This document shows positions 1 through 8,296 of a stretch of 43,740 nucleotides of DNA, piece by piece. The stretch's first letter is position 1. Each line of letters opens with the position of its first letter. The notes beneath the pieces are model-generated. The model had not been told where the DNA came from. It did no database searches and saw only the letters and a program-made list of their open reading frames with translations. The position numbers and the translations under genes are program-made. Origin of the DNA: Deltaproteobacteria bacterium Ga0077550 (GTDB taxonomy: Bacteria > Myxococcota_A > Polyangia > Nannocystales > Nannocystaceae); assembly GCA_001464385.1 (NCBI GenBank), contig LNFB01000107.1, positions 1 through 43,740 on the forward strand, given 5' to 3'.

Positions 1-2
1 TC

Positions 3-770
3 GAGGCGGTGGGCACGGGCGCGATGCCGGTGGTCGTGCGCCGCGAGGACGTCGGGGCGCCGCGCTCCGGCCAGATCCGCTTCGCCGGTCAGTCGACCGC
101 CATCGCCCTCGATGGCGAGGACTTCGAGCCCCCGGCCCGCAGCCGTGCGGGGTTGTTCGTGGGGCTCGGCGTGGCCGCTGCAGTCCTCGCCGGCGGCGCC
201 GTGTACTTCTTCAGCCGCCCCACGGTGCCGGATCCAAAGGACGCGAAGGCGCCGACCGAGGTGCCGGTGGTGAAGGCCGATGTCCCCACGACGGTGCCGA
301 CCCCCGTGGTGGTGCCGGTCCCGACGCCGGATCCCGCGGCGACCACCGTCGAGATCACGATCGCCGCCGGCGTGAAGGCGGAGGTCCGCAGCGACGCCGA
401 TGACGGCCTGCTCGGGTACACCGACGCGCCGATCAAGCTCGCGCGGGGCGACGCCGCAGTGTCCGTACGCCTGCGCGCCGAGGGCTACGAGGATCTCCTC
501 GTCGACATCACGCCCGACGCGACGAAGACCATCAGCGCGGCCCTCGCGAAGCTCGTCGCCGTCGAGGCCGATCCGCCGGCCTCGGGCAAGAAGCCCAACG
601 GGAAGAAGCCGAACAAGCCGGGCAAGCCCGAGGCGGGGGGCAAGCCGGTGCCGGCGACGCCCGATCCGCCGACGAAGCCCGTCGATCCGCCGAAGAAGCC
701 CGATCCGACGCCGGACCCGAAGAAGCCGACGAACGGCTCGCCGGATCTCAAGGATCCGTTCGGCAACTGA
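3..770 (+). CDS. C-terminal part of a membrane protein with PEGA-like domain (probable Ser/Thr kinase), truncated by the window edge
   Basis: The frame is open to the window edge, so only the last ~255 residues are present; a GTG at 9 is unlikely to be the true start. After ~45 polar residues comes one hydrophobic segment (GLFVGLGVAAAVLAGGAVYF). A Pro/Val-rich linker follows, then a ~65-residue beta-rich segment resembling a PEGA domain (VEITI...GYEDLLVDI). The tail is rich in Pro and Lys with repeated KKP and PDPP units. In myxobacteria this order is the usual C-terminus of a membrane Ser/Thr kinase, with the kinase domain on the missing cytoplasmic side. That identity is inferred from architecture only. 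The gene converges on the carboxypeptidase gene, with a hairpin between the two stops. Confidence 0.7.
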   Translation, partial: EAVGTGAMPVVVRREDVGAPRSGQIRFAGQSTAIALDGEDFEPPARSRAGLFVGLGVAAAVLAGGAVYFFSRPTVPDPKDAKAPTEVPVVKADVPTTVPTPVVVPVPTPDPAATTVEITIAAGVKAEVRSDADDGLLGYTDAPIKLARGDAAVSVRLRAEGYEDLLVDITPDATKTISAALAKLVAVEADPPASGKKPNGKKPNKPGKPEAGGKPVPATPDPPTKPVDPPKKPDPTPDPKKPTNGSPDLKDPFGN

Positions 771-788
771 CGCGCGGACGGCCGCGCG
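771..788. terminator. Bidirectional hairpin between convergent genes
   Basis: CGCGCGG (771-777) pairs perfectly with CCGCGCG (782-788) around a four-base ACGG loop. The hairpin fills the whole gap between the two convergent stop codons. There is no T-run, as is common at this GC content, so termination is inferred from position and structure. Confidence 0.5.
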
Positions 789-1778
789 CTACAGGGCGCT
801 GGGACGCGGAAGCGCCAGCGCGGCGAGGAAGTACGCGAGCAGCCCCTCGACGTCCTGGGCGATCCACGGCGCCGGATCCCGCGGGTTGAAGCGCCAGAAC
901 CGAGTGGGCGCCCGCAGGTGCTGGCGCAAGGTCGCGAGCACCGGGAACGTCTCGACGCACACGGCCCAGCAGTCGAGGCCGTGGTGGAGGTGGTCCTCCT
1001 GCTCGCCGGTCCACGCGTCGATCCATCGGCTCGCGAGGCGGCGGTAGCGAGTGGCGGACTGCGCTGCGGCGAAGCTCCGGCACAGCGTGCCGTAGGCCCG
1101 CCACGCATCGCGGGTGCGGACGCGGGCGGGGATCAGGGTGCCCATGAACGAGTGCAGCCCAGCGGCGGCGTGGAAGCGCTGCGCCGCGCAGAGGTCATGG
1201 AGCGCCCGCGTCTCCGGCTCGCACAGCGGTGCGACGCCGCAATACGTCGCGTCGCCCGGCGTGTTCGAGCCGGCGCCCGGCAGCGCGAGCCGCCGTGCGC
1301 CCGGGGGCAGGGGGTAGTTGCGGTTGAGATCGACGCCGTGGCTGTTGGCGCGCAGCTCGGCGAGGCGCCCGTCGCCGCCGCGCTCCCACGTGCGTCGGTA
1401 GCCGTCGGGGTTGAGGCACGGCACGACCCACACCTCGGCGCGTCGGCGCAACGACTCGACGGCGGCGTCGTCACGGCCGAGGCGCTCGAGCAGGCCGAGC
1501 GCGACCAATCCGCTGACCCACTCGATGCCGTGGATGTTCGCGGTGCACAGGACACGTTCGTGCGGCCCATCGCCGCGGGCCGGCACCCGCACCGCGACGA
1601 GCGGCGCGCCGTCGACGGAGGTGCCGATCCGCAGGGGCTCCGCCTCGAGGCGCCCGGCGAGCGCTTCGATCCGGGCGTCGCGCTCGTCGGGTGCGAGGTA
1701 GGGCGCGCCGATCGTCGGCGCGGCGCCCGGTTCAACCCGGTGCGCCGCGTCGAGGTCGTCGGATCGCCCCGCGGTCAC
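789..1778 (-). CDS. M14-family zinc carboxypeptidase
   Basis: 329 residues. The peptidase M14 fold is shown by the zinc pair H-x-x-E in NIHGIEW, the substrate-binding Asn-Arg in GVDLNRNYP, the third zinc ligand in GLHSF, and a C-terminal VETFP that fits the catalytic Glu region. All expected active-site residues are therefore visible. Family members remove C-terminal residues from peptides or cleave peptidoglycan-type amides; the substrate cannot be read from the sequence. No convincing signal peptide is seen. The GTG at 1778 is chosen as start because it overlaps the helicase stop as GTGA (1775-1778). Longer versions would run into the helicase coding sequence. It is last in the helicase operon and should be translationally coupled to it. 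Confidence 0.88.
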   Translation of the reverse strand: MTAGRSDDLDAAHRVEPGAAPTIGAPYLAPDERDARIEALAGRLEAEPLRIGTSVDGAPLVAVRVPARGDGPHERVLCTANIHGIEWVSGLVALGLLERLGRDDAAVESLRRRAEVWVVPCLNPDGYRRTWERGGDGRLAELRANSHGVDLNRNYPLPPGARRLALPGAGSNTPGDATYCGVAPLCEPETRALHDLCAAQRFHAAAGLHSFMGTLIPARVRTRDAWRAYGTLCRSFAAAQSATRYRRLASRWIDAWTGEQEDHLHHGLDCWAVCVETFPVLATLRQHLRAPTRFWRFNPRDPAPWIAQDVEGLLAYFLAALALPRPSAL

Positions 1779-3073
1779 GGGGCGGTGAGTGGATCGGGGG
1801 CGGCCTCGGCCGCCACGTCGACCGCCGGCTCCGCCGTCGTCACGTCCACCGCGTCCACGGCGTCGTCCGCGATCGCGGCGGGCTCGTCGACGGTCAGCAG
1901 GGTGACGTCGACGGACACGCCGTCGATGGTCACGCCGCCGAACGCCCGAGCCAGTCGGGGCCACGTCCGTCGACCGATCTGGAACTCGGTGTCGCGATCA
2001 CCGACGGTGAGGTTGCGGACCGACCTGCCGGTGAGGCCGGTGCGATCGGCCAGCAGGTCGCGGATGTCCGCGGCCTTCTTCGCGTGGCTGCGGCCGAGCG
2101 AGAGCCGGACGTTGACCCACGTGTCGTCGGCGGCGATCGCCTCCTGCGGGCGGGACTCGCCTGCGGGTCGTTCGCGATCGCGGTCAGGATCACGACCGCG
2201 GTCACGCTCGCGTCCCCGCGCCGGTGCGGGCTCGGGCTCCGGCTCGAACTCGGGCTCGGCCGACGCCGGATCCTCGAAGTCCCGGTAGTTGAAGTGCGTC
2301 GCCCAGACCTCCCAGAAGTCCTTGTGTGGCGGCACCATCAGCGGCGGGGGAGCGGGCTCGGCCTCGACCTTCTTCTTCTTGCGACGACGTCGGCGACGCT
2401 TGCGGCGCGCCTCGTCGTCGGCGCCCGCGTCGGTGCCCGACTCGCCCTCGGCCTCGCCGTCCGGCTCGCCGTCGTCGGGGCCATCGTCGCCGTCGGCGTC
2501 GGTGTCCGCGTCGCTGGCTGCGGCGCTGGACGTCGGCGTGGCGTCGACGCGATCGCTCGCGGTCAGATCCTCGAGCTCGACCTCCTCGGCCAGGGCATCG
2601 AGCACGCCGCGGCGGCGGGCCTTGAGCGTGAAGTCATCGAGCTCGTCGATCTCGCCGAACTGATCGCGGACGAGCTGGAGCTCGGACTCGTCGATGTCGA
2701 CCACGATCTCGTCCTGCCCGGCGGGACGCGGGGGCACGACGACTTGGTGGGTGGCGGCGATGGGCTCGGCACCCGGTCGCCGACGTCCGCGACGACGGCG
2801 GCGACGGCGGCGACGGCCTGCGGCGTCACCCTCGGCGCCCGCGGTCGCGGCACCCTCGTCGTCGTCCTCCTCGTCCCCGTCCTCGTCGTCCTCCTCGTCG
2901 TCGCCCTTGGGCGCGGCGATCGCAGCGACCGGTCGCGCACCGCCGACCTCGGGCGTTGCGGCGCCCGGGGCCTGACCCGAGCGACCGCGTCGCCGCCGGC
3001 GACGGCGACGTCGGCCGGGCTCCTGTCCGGCCTCGGGGCTCGACTGCGACGCCGGATCGGCGCTCTCGCCCAT
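1775..3073 (-). CDS. DEAD-box helicase C-terminal fragment with DbpA-type RNA-binding domain (downstream of a frameshift)
   Basis: This frame carries the C-terminal part of the helicase that starts at 5346. It contains runs of arginine (GRRRRRRRRRG type), acidic runs (DDEEDDEDGDEEDDD), a second basic cluster RRKRRRRRRKKKK, and near the end a DbpA-type RNA-binding domain (TWVNVRLSLGRSHAKK...IRDLLADRTGLTGRSVRNLTV). The ATG at 3073 is only the first in-frame start. The same frame stays coding-like upstream to about 3230 (GGHTSAAADGQPLETAGDD), where it should join the helicase frame. It has no ribosome-binding site of its own that I would trust, so I read it as the tail of one ~1190-residue protein split by a single-base change. 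Its TGA overlaps the GTG of the carboxypeptidase gene. Confidence 0.75.
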   Translation of the reverse strand: MGESADPASQSSPEAGQEPGRRRRRRRRRGRSGQAPGAATPEVGGARPVAAIAAPKGDDEEDDEDGDEEDDDEGAATAGAEGDAAGRRRRRRRRRGRRRPGAEPIAATHQVVVPPRPAGQDEIVVDIDESELQLVRDQFGEIDELDDFTLKARRRGVLDALAEEVELEDLTASDRVDATPTSSAAASDADTDADGDDGPDDGEPDGEAEGESGTDAGADDEARRKRRRRRRKKKKVEAEPAPPPLMVPPHKDFWEVWATHFNYRDFEDPASAEPEFEPEPEPAPARGRERDRGRDPDRDRERPAGESRPQEAIAADDTWVNVRLSLGRSHAKKAADIRDLLADRTGLTGRSVRNLTVGDRDTEFQIGRRTWPRLARAFGGVTIDGVSVDVTLLTVDEPAAIADDAVDAVDVTTAEPAVDVAAEAAPDPLTAP

Positions 3074-5346
3074 CGCCGCATCGGGGGACGCGGTCGCGAG
3101 GGCGTCGTCGTCGTCTCCGTCGGACGCATCGGCACCGATGGCATCGTCACCGGCGGTTTCGAGCGGCTGGCCGTCCGCGGCGGCAGAGGTGTGCCCGCCG
3201 CTCGGCCGCGGCTCGCCGCCGCGATCGCACGACGCCGGCGGCGGCCCTCGCCGTCGGGTTCGCCCGAGGCCTCGGCCTCCACAGCGTCGACGCCGGTGCT
3301 CGACGCGACCTCGAGGTCGGCGACGTCGGACTCGGCGGGCCGCGCCTCCTCGGGGAGGGCTGTCGCGGCGCTGGCCTCGTCCGTCCGCGCCTCGGTTCGC
3401 GGCTCCTGCCGGCTGCGCTCGCGGAAGGCCTCGCGATCGCGGCGACGCGGGCCTCGGTCGCCGCGGTCACCACGATCCCGTCGGCCATCGTCGACGCGGG
3501 CCTCGGGTGCAGCGCCGTCACGCGGGGTGTCGGTCGCGACCGGTGCCCCCTCGACGGCGTCGCGCGGGCGATCGAACTCGGTGCGCGGCTCGGACTGCGG
3601 CCGCTCGTCGCGACCACGGGCATCGCGACGGCCCTCGCCGCCCTCGCGGCTCCAACCGCCGCCGCCGCGACCGCGGTCGCGATCGCGTCCGCCGGCACCG
3701 CCGCCGCGGCTGCGTTCGGTCCGCTCCCAGCGGCCGCGGCCCGGCTCCTGCTCGGCCTCGGTGCCGTCCTCGGCGAGGAGGCTCGGACGCTTGGTCCGCT
3801 TCGCCATCGCCTCGGAGAGCAGGAACGCGATCACCCGCTCACCGCGGGGGTCCTTCATCAAGTTGCGCGCGAGCAGGGTCCACTCGGGCGAGACCAGCTC
3901 GGGGAACAGGCTGCTGACCTGGTCGAGCTTGAGCTCGCTGCGCTGCTGCTGCAGATCGTCGCCCGGCGGCAGGTGACTCTCGGTGAACGTGATCGTCGGG
4001 TACTGCAGCTTCAGGTAGTAGAAGTTGCCGAGCTCGATCGCCGAGATGAGGCTGATGGCCTTGCCGGCGCGTCCGGCCCGACCGGTGCGACCGGTGCGGT
4101 GGACGTAGCTCTCGGCGTTCTCGGGGAACGAGTAGTTGATGACGTGGCTGATGTGCGAGATGTCGATCCCGCGGCTCGCGACGTCGGTCGCCACCAGGAA
4201 CCGCAGCCGACCCTCGCGCATCCACCCCAGCACGCGCTCTCGGGCGGTCTGGGTCAGGTCGGAGGAGAGCGGCTCCGCGGCGAAGCCCTCGCGCTGCAGC
4301 ACCGAGGAGACCAGGTTGACCTCTTCGCGGGTGTTGCAGAACACCAGCGCGGTCGCGGGCTCCTCGACCGCGATCACGTCGAGCAGATCGCGGGTCTTCA
4401 CCGAGCTGGTGACGGAGTAGTAGGTGTGATCGATCGCGGCGGCCGCGATCTCGTCGCCCGAGAGGCGCAGCGACAGCGGCGTCCGCATGTAGCGACGGGC
4501 GATGCGCTCGATCTCGGTCGGGACCGTGGCCGAGAACAGCGTGGTCTGCCGCTCGCGCGGGCAGGCCTCGAGGATCGCGTGGATGTCCTCGAGGAAGCCC
4601 ATCGAGAGCATCTCGTCGGCCTCGTCGAGCACGACCATGCGCACGCGCGAGAGATCGAGCGACTTGCGACGGATGTGATCGAGGACGCGGCCCGGGGTGC
4701 CGACCACCGCGTGCACGCCGGTGCGGAGCGCGGCGAGCTGCGGCTGCATCGCGGTGCCGCCGTAGATCGGCAGGGGCACGACGTTGGCGAAGCGGGCGAG
4801 GCGGACGAGCTCTTCGCAGACCTGCTTGGCGAGCTCGCGCGTCGGCGTCAGGGCGATGAGCTGCACGCCGGTCTGCGCGGCGTCGCCGGGCTCGAAGCGC
4901 GCGGCGAGCCACGGGACACAGAACGCGCCGGTCTTGCCGGTGCCGGTCTGCGACTGCACGAGGACATCGCGCCCCTCGGTGATCGGCGCGAAGGCGGCCG
5001 ACTGCACCGGAGTCGGGCGATCCCAGCCGACCTCGCGAATCGCGTCGCGGAGGGTCTGGGGCAGGTTGAAGTCGTCGAAGGAGGTCGGCAACGGTGCAGC
5101 CGGGGCCTCGGCCGCCGCGACGGTGGGCTCCGGGGCTACGGTCGCGGGCTCGGGCGCTGCGGTCGCGGGCTCGGGGGCTGCGGTCGCGGGCTCGGGCGCC
5201 GCTGCGTCGGCGGCGGGGGACTCGGTGCTGTCGGTCGGGGCGGCGGACTCGGTGGTCTCAGTCGCCGGGGTGGGAAGGGTGGGCTCGCGCGACGAATCGG
5301 TCGCGCCCTCCGGCGATGCGTCGCCGGGGTCGTGGATATGGGACAT
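2563..5346 (-). CDS. DEAD-box ATP-dependent RNA helicase (catalytic part; reading frame breaks near 3230)
   Basis: The N-terminus is an Ala/Pro/Glu linker with repeats of APEPAT. The helicase core has the Q motif (~90-115), motif I QTGTGKT (132-138), PTRELA, TPGR, DEAD (241-244), SAT (272-274), VATDVASRGIDI and HRTGRTGRAG (416-425). It unwinds RNA duplexes with ATP and probably acts in ribosome assembly or cold adaptation, as CsdA/DeaD-like enzymes do. After about residue 705 the translation turns from a normal Arg/Asp/Gly-rich tail into low-quality Thr/Pro/Arg/Ser sequence. From there the genuine tail lies in another frame (see 1775-3073), so residues from about 3230 down to 2563 in this frame are probably not a real protein. 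ATG at 5346 has AGGACG upstream at good spacing and lies just after the stop of the small membrane protein gene. Confidence 0.88.
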   Translation of the reverse strand: MSHIHDPGDASPEGATDSSREPTLPTPATETTESAAPTDSTESPAADAAAPEPATAAPEPATAAPEPATVAPEPTVAAAEAPAAPLPTSFDDFNLPQTLRDAIREVGWDRPTPVQSAAFAPITEGRDVLVQSQTGTGKTGAFCVPWLAARFEPGDAAQTGVQLIALTPTRELAKQVCEELVRLARFANVVPLPIYGGTAMQPQLAALRTGVHAVVGTPGRVLDHIRRKSLDLSRVRMVVLDEADEMLSMGFLEDIHAILEACPRERQTTLFSATVPTEIERIARRYMRTPLSLRLSGDEIAAAAIDHTYYSVTSSVKTRDLLDVIAVEEPATALVFCNTREEVNLVSSVLQREGFAAEPLSSDLTQTARERVLGWMREGRLRFLVATDVASRGIDISHISHVINYSFPENAESYVHRTGRTGRAGRAGKAISLISAIELGNFYYLKLQYPTITFTESHLPPGDDLQQQRSELKLDQVSSLFPELVSPEWTLLARNLMKDPRGERVIAFLLSEAMAKRTKRPSLLAEDGTEAEQEPGRGRWERTERSRGGGAGGRDRDRGRGGGGWSREGGEGRRDARGRDERPQSEPRTEFDRPRDAVEGAPVATDTPRDGAAPEARVDDGRRDRGDRGDRGPRRRDREAFRERSRQEPRTEARTDEASAATALPEEARPAESDVADLEVASSTGVDAVEAEASGEPDGEGRRRRRAIAAASRGRAAGTPLPPRTASRSKPPVTMPSVPMRPTETTTTPSRPRPPMRRWARAPIRRRSRAPRPDRSPADVAVAGGDAVARVRPRAPQRPRSAVRDRSLRSPRPRATTRRTTRTGTRRTTTRVPRPRAPRVTPQAVAAVAAVVADVGDRVPSPSPPPTKSSCPRVPPGRTRSWSTSTSPSSSSSAISSARSTSSMTSRSRPAAAACSMPWPRRSSSRI
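3229..3246 (-). other. Probable one-base deletion / frameshift site in the helicase gene
   Basis: In the helicase frame the protein reads GEGRRRRR and then AIAAAS. In the neighbouring frame the same region reads CDRGGEPRPSGG, which matches the preceding composition. Adding one base after the two CGT codons near 3230 would give RRRRRRDRGGEPRPSGG and join both frames. This is either a sequencing or assembly deletion in a CG-rich repeat, a natural mutation, or less likely programmed -1 frameshifting. Confidence 0.7.
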
Positions 5347-5357
5347 GATCTTGCGTC

Positions 5358-5699
5358 CTAGAGCGCGAGCAACTCACGGCGGGCCTGGTCTTCGCGTGTG
5401 CGGAGCTGCAGGTGGTCGCGCAGCCGGCCGGCGACATGGTCGAGATGCTGTGTGCTCTCGATGTCACCGCGGGCGGCGCAGGCCGCTCGAGTCTCGCGGA
5501 TGAGGTTGGAAACGACATCGTCCTGGGGGTCATTCGCCCGCTCGTGCGGGGACCGCTCGGTCAGGGCCACGACTCGATCTCGGAGGAGCTTCACGCGGTA
5601 GGCACAGTCGATCGCTTCGGGCTCGAGCCCCAGTGACTGCTGTGCAAGGCCTTTTGAAATGCCGACGACCCCCCAGAGGATCGCCCCGACAGCCCCCAC
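5358..5699 (-). CDS. Small membrane-anchored protein of unknown function
   Basis: At least 113 residues. The N-terminus is a hydrophobic helix (VGAILWGVVGIS) followed by a soluble, charged alpha-helical region with two cysteines; no family is recognised. The GTG at 5699 cuts into the hydrophobic helix. The open frame continues upstream as RPARIATLIRIVGAV, so a start such as the CTG at 5756 would complete the membrane segment. Its stop is 11 bases before the helicase ATG, so the two are probably co-transcribed. Confidence 0.6.
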   Translation of the reverse strand: MGAVGAILWGVVGISKGLAQQSLGLEPEAIDCAYRVKLLRDRVVALTERSPHERANDPQDDVVSNLIRETRAACAARGDIESTQHLDHVAGRLRDHLQLRTREDQARRELLAL

Positions 5700-5752
5700 G
5701 ATACGGATCAGGGTTGCGATCCGTGCCGGTCGAGGTGGTTGAGGACCTTGGT

Positions 5753-5826
5753 TCAGTGCCGGCTCAGTGTCCGGCAGTCGCGCGCGCCGGTCAAGTGTCC
5801 GGCGCTGGCCCTGGGTCAGTGCGCCG
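5753..5826. repeat. Four direct copies of a TCAGTGtCCGGC motif in an intergenic region
   Basis: Near-identical units are at 5753 (TCAGTGCCGGC), 5764 (TCAGTGTCCGGC), 5791 (TCAAGTGTCCGGC) and 5816 (TCAGTGCGCCG). They lie between the stop of the large lipoprotein gene (5858) and the start of the helicase operon, where operator sites would sit. Function is not known. Confidence 0.55.
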
Positions 5827-5857
5827 CCTCACGAAGTCGGGCCCGCGGACGGCGCGG

Positions 5858-8296
5858 TCAGGTGGGGCACTTGCCCGCGTCGGGGTCGGCGCGTGCGGTG
5901 AAGCGGACCTGCCCGACCTGACTGGCGGTGAGGGTCTGCCCGCTGATGAGGCGGCGGATGCGGCAGCCCTGGGGAATCTCGTCGCTCGACTGCAGGCACT
6001 CGCCGATCGCGTTGAGGTCGACGGTGCGGGCCGCGGGGTCGGGGTCGTCGGCGCGGCCCGGGTGGATGAGATCCCGCCACGAGCCGCGATCGAGCGGGAC
6101 GATCTGCGCGCGGGGATCGAAGCCGGAGAGATCGAGGGTCACGAGCACGCCGCTGCCGAGCACGAGATCCCGCTGCACGTCCGCGCCATCGCGGAGGTCC
6201 AGGATCTCGATCGCCGCGGGCCCACCGCGCGAGCCGGACAGCGGCAACGCGGTCAGGAGGTACACCCCCGGATCGAGCGGCAGCACGTAGTCGCCGCTGC
6301 GCTCCGCGATCGGGTCGTAGTACGTCGCGACATCGTGGGAGTAGGGACCGACCACGGTGCTCGCGCTCTCGCCGGGCATGCGCAGCCGCTCCGCGCGGAC
6401 CAGCGCGCCCTCGGACCCGCAGTCGCCGTCGACCGGCGCCGCCTCGGCGCACGCGACCTCGTCGAGGCGCACGCGGCCACGCACGAGCACGCGGCGCTCG
6501 AGCGTGATCTTCTTCGGCCCGCCCGAGGCCTCGACCGGCACGGTGATGCGACGCGAGGTGAAGAGGCTGCCGATCGGGGACTCGAGGCGCAGCTCGTAGT
6601 CGCGGGGGGAGCCGTCCTTGCCCGCGGCGAGATCGGGCGCGACGCAGGTCGCGTCGCCGAGGCCGGAGCAGTCCATCTCGCGGCGGATTCCCCCGACCAC
6701 GCCGCCGCCTGCCGAGGTGGGATCGGGCGGGAGACAGTCGACCGCCTCCCACGCGAGGCGCTGGTCCGCGTCGAGCTTCAGGTCGGCCGACACGAACGCC
6801 TTCAGCGAGCCGGGCACCGTGCTGCCGTCGCAGGTGGTCTGCTTGGTCGGCTCGAAGTTCGCCGCGTTCTCCTCGGAGGACGGCAGGCAGCCCACGTCGC
6901 AGCAGATGAACGCGTCGTCGCCGGTCCCGAGCAGCGGGACCGCGTCCGCGACCAGCTGCAGCGACAGGGGGACCGATGCGCCCCAGTCGGGGATGCACAG
7001 GCGCTTCGAGATGCGGGCCGTCGGCTTGATGTCGTCCTGGAACGGCCGGAACTCGATCTCGGTCGTGTAGCTCAGGGCCGACAAAGGTCCTTCGGGTGCG
7101 ACCGAGAACGTGAACGAGCGGAAGTCGCTCCCGGCCTGCACGGGCGCCGGGTTGCAGTACGTGTACACGGGCGCGGTGAACTTCCCGGCATCGTCGACCT
7201 GGATGCCGCCACCATCGGCGGGGCGACCGGCCAGCGCGAGCACGCACTGGTTCGTCGTGGGGTCGCAGAACTGCTCGCCCGCGATGCACTCGTCGTCCCC
7301 GTCGCACTGCGCCTCGCGGTCGGCCGGGGCGATGGGATCGATGGCATGCACACCGAGCCGGTCGGCACCGGGGGTGTCGGCGTGACGAACCGTGACGGGG
7401 ACGCCGACGAGCGCGGCCTGCGACGGTGCGTCCTCGAGGGTCTCGCCGTCGATGATCACGACCTGGGCGTCTTCGACCTCGCGGGCGCAGCGGTCCTGGT
7501 ACTGGTACGAGAAGGCGAAGCGGGGGTTGCCGATCGCGGTGCACAGGCCCAGGTCGGCGAGGCAGCGGTTGGGATCGCCCGCTTCGCACTCGTCTCCGGA
7601 GGCCGCGACGTCGCAGCACTGGAGGTCCGAGGTGCAGGTCGTGAGGCTCGGATCGTCGGGGTCGAACGGCGCCACCGCGACGGGCGGCACGATCATCTGC
7701 AGCATCGGCGGGTTGTCGGTCGGCAGCGTCCGCCACAGCACGAAGCCGCCGTCCGCGAGGATCGGCGGCATCACGTCGTCGGGATCGTAGCGGGGCCACT
7801 TCACCGCGGTCGGCAGCACCGTGACCATCTCGCCGCTCGCGTCGAGCGTCGGGTAGTCGATGCGCGGCGGAAACAGGGGCGCGCGGGCGAACCGCGACGG
7901 CTGGGTGAGCTCGATCGCCCCGGCCACGAGGTCCTCGACCATCGGGGCGGTGACGTCCGCGGGCGGGCGAGCGAACGCGGTGAGCTCGAAGGTCTGCTCG
8001 AAGTCGCGGCCGCGCAGGGGCGGGAGGCTCTGGCGGCCGGTGAGCGCGCGGTCGCAGCCGCCGACCTCGGTGCGGAACACCACTTGGCCCTCGACGACCT
8101 CCTGGATGTCGAAGCCGAGATCCGCGCGCGGCGGGAGGTCCCCCTGCGGGACGCACACGCGGGTGTCGGGGGCACAGACCTCGCCCTCGATCGGGCAATC
8201 ATCGTCACCCTCGCACTCCTGCGGCGTCGGCAGCGGCGCGAGCGTGCTGCAGCCGCCGACGAACACCAGGGACGACCATCGGCGCGCGCGCTTCAT
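5858..8296 (-). CDS. Large lipoprotein with Cys-rich modules and a carboxypeptidase-regulatory-like domain
   Basis: 812 residues. A short basic N-terminus and hydrophobic stretch end in a lipobox, VGGC, with the lipidated Cys at 16. Two modules of the type C-x-G-D-D-x-C...C...C follow (one near residue 28, one in the middle, CDGDDECIAGEQFC), a pattern common in secreted proteins of this group. The C-terminal third contains a segment like a carboxypeptidase regulatory (beta-sandwich) domain (VRGRVRLDE...GDYVLPLDPGVYLLTA). It is probably exported and membrane-anchored; the ligand is unknown. ATG at 8296 overlaps the upstream stop as ATGA, which fixes the start and indicates coupling. It is last in a six-gene unit. 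Confidence 0.8.
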   Translation of the reverse strand: MKRARRWSSLVFVGGCSTLAPLPTPQECEGDDDCPIEGEVCAPDTRVCVPQGDLPPRADLGFDIQEVVEGQVVFRTEVGGCDRALTGRQSLPPLRGRDFEQTFELTAFARPPADVTAPMVEDLVAGAIELTQPSRFARAPLFPPRIDYPTLDASGEMVTVLPTAVKWPRYDPDDVMPPILADGGFVLWRTLPTDNPPMLQMIVPPVAVAPFDPDDPSLTTCTSDLQCCDVAASGDECEAGDPNRCLADLGLCTAIGNPRFAFSYQYQDRCAREVEDAQVVIIDGETLEDAPSQAALVGVPVTVRHADTPGADRLGVHAIDPIAPADREAQCDGDDECIAGEQFCDPTTNQCVLALAGRPADGGGIQVDDAGKFTAPVYTYCNPAPVQAGSDFRSFTFSVAPEGPLSALSYTTEIEFRPFQDDIKPTARISKRLCIPDWGASVPLSLQLVADAVPLLGTGDDAFICCDVGCLPSSEENAANFEPTKQTTCDGSTVPGSLKAFVSADLKLDADQRLAWEAVDCLPPDPTSAGGGVVGGIRREMDCSGLGDATCVAPDLAAGKDGSPRDYELRLESPIGSLFTSRRITVPVEASGGPKKITLERRVLVRGRVRLDEVACAEAAPVDGDCGSEGALVRAERLRMPGESASTVVGPYSHDVATYYDPIAERSGDYVLPLDPGVYLLTALPLSGSRGGPAAIEILDLRDGADVQRDLVLGSGVLVTLDLSGFDPRAQIVPLDRGSWRDLIHPGRADDPDPAARTVDLNAIGECLQSSDEIPQGCRIRRLISGQTLTASQVGQVRFTARADPDAGKCPT

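Noticed and set aside
2956..5361. 801-residue open frame on the plus strand across the helicase gene
   Set aside because: It is a GC-rich antisense shadow. Its translation is Arg/Gly/Ala/Leu-rich with no domain, while the minus strand has all DEAD-box motifs.
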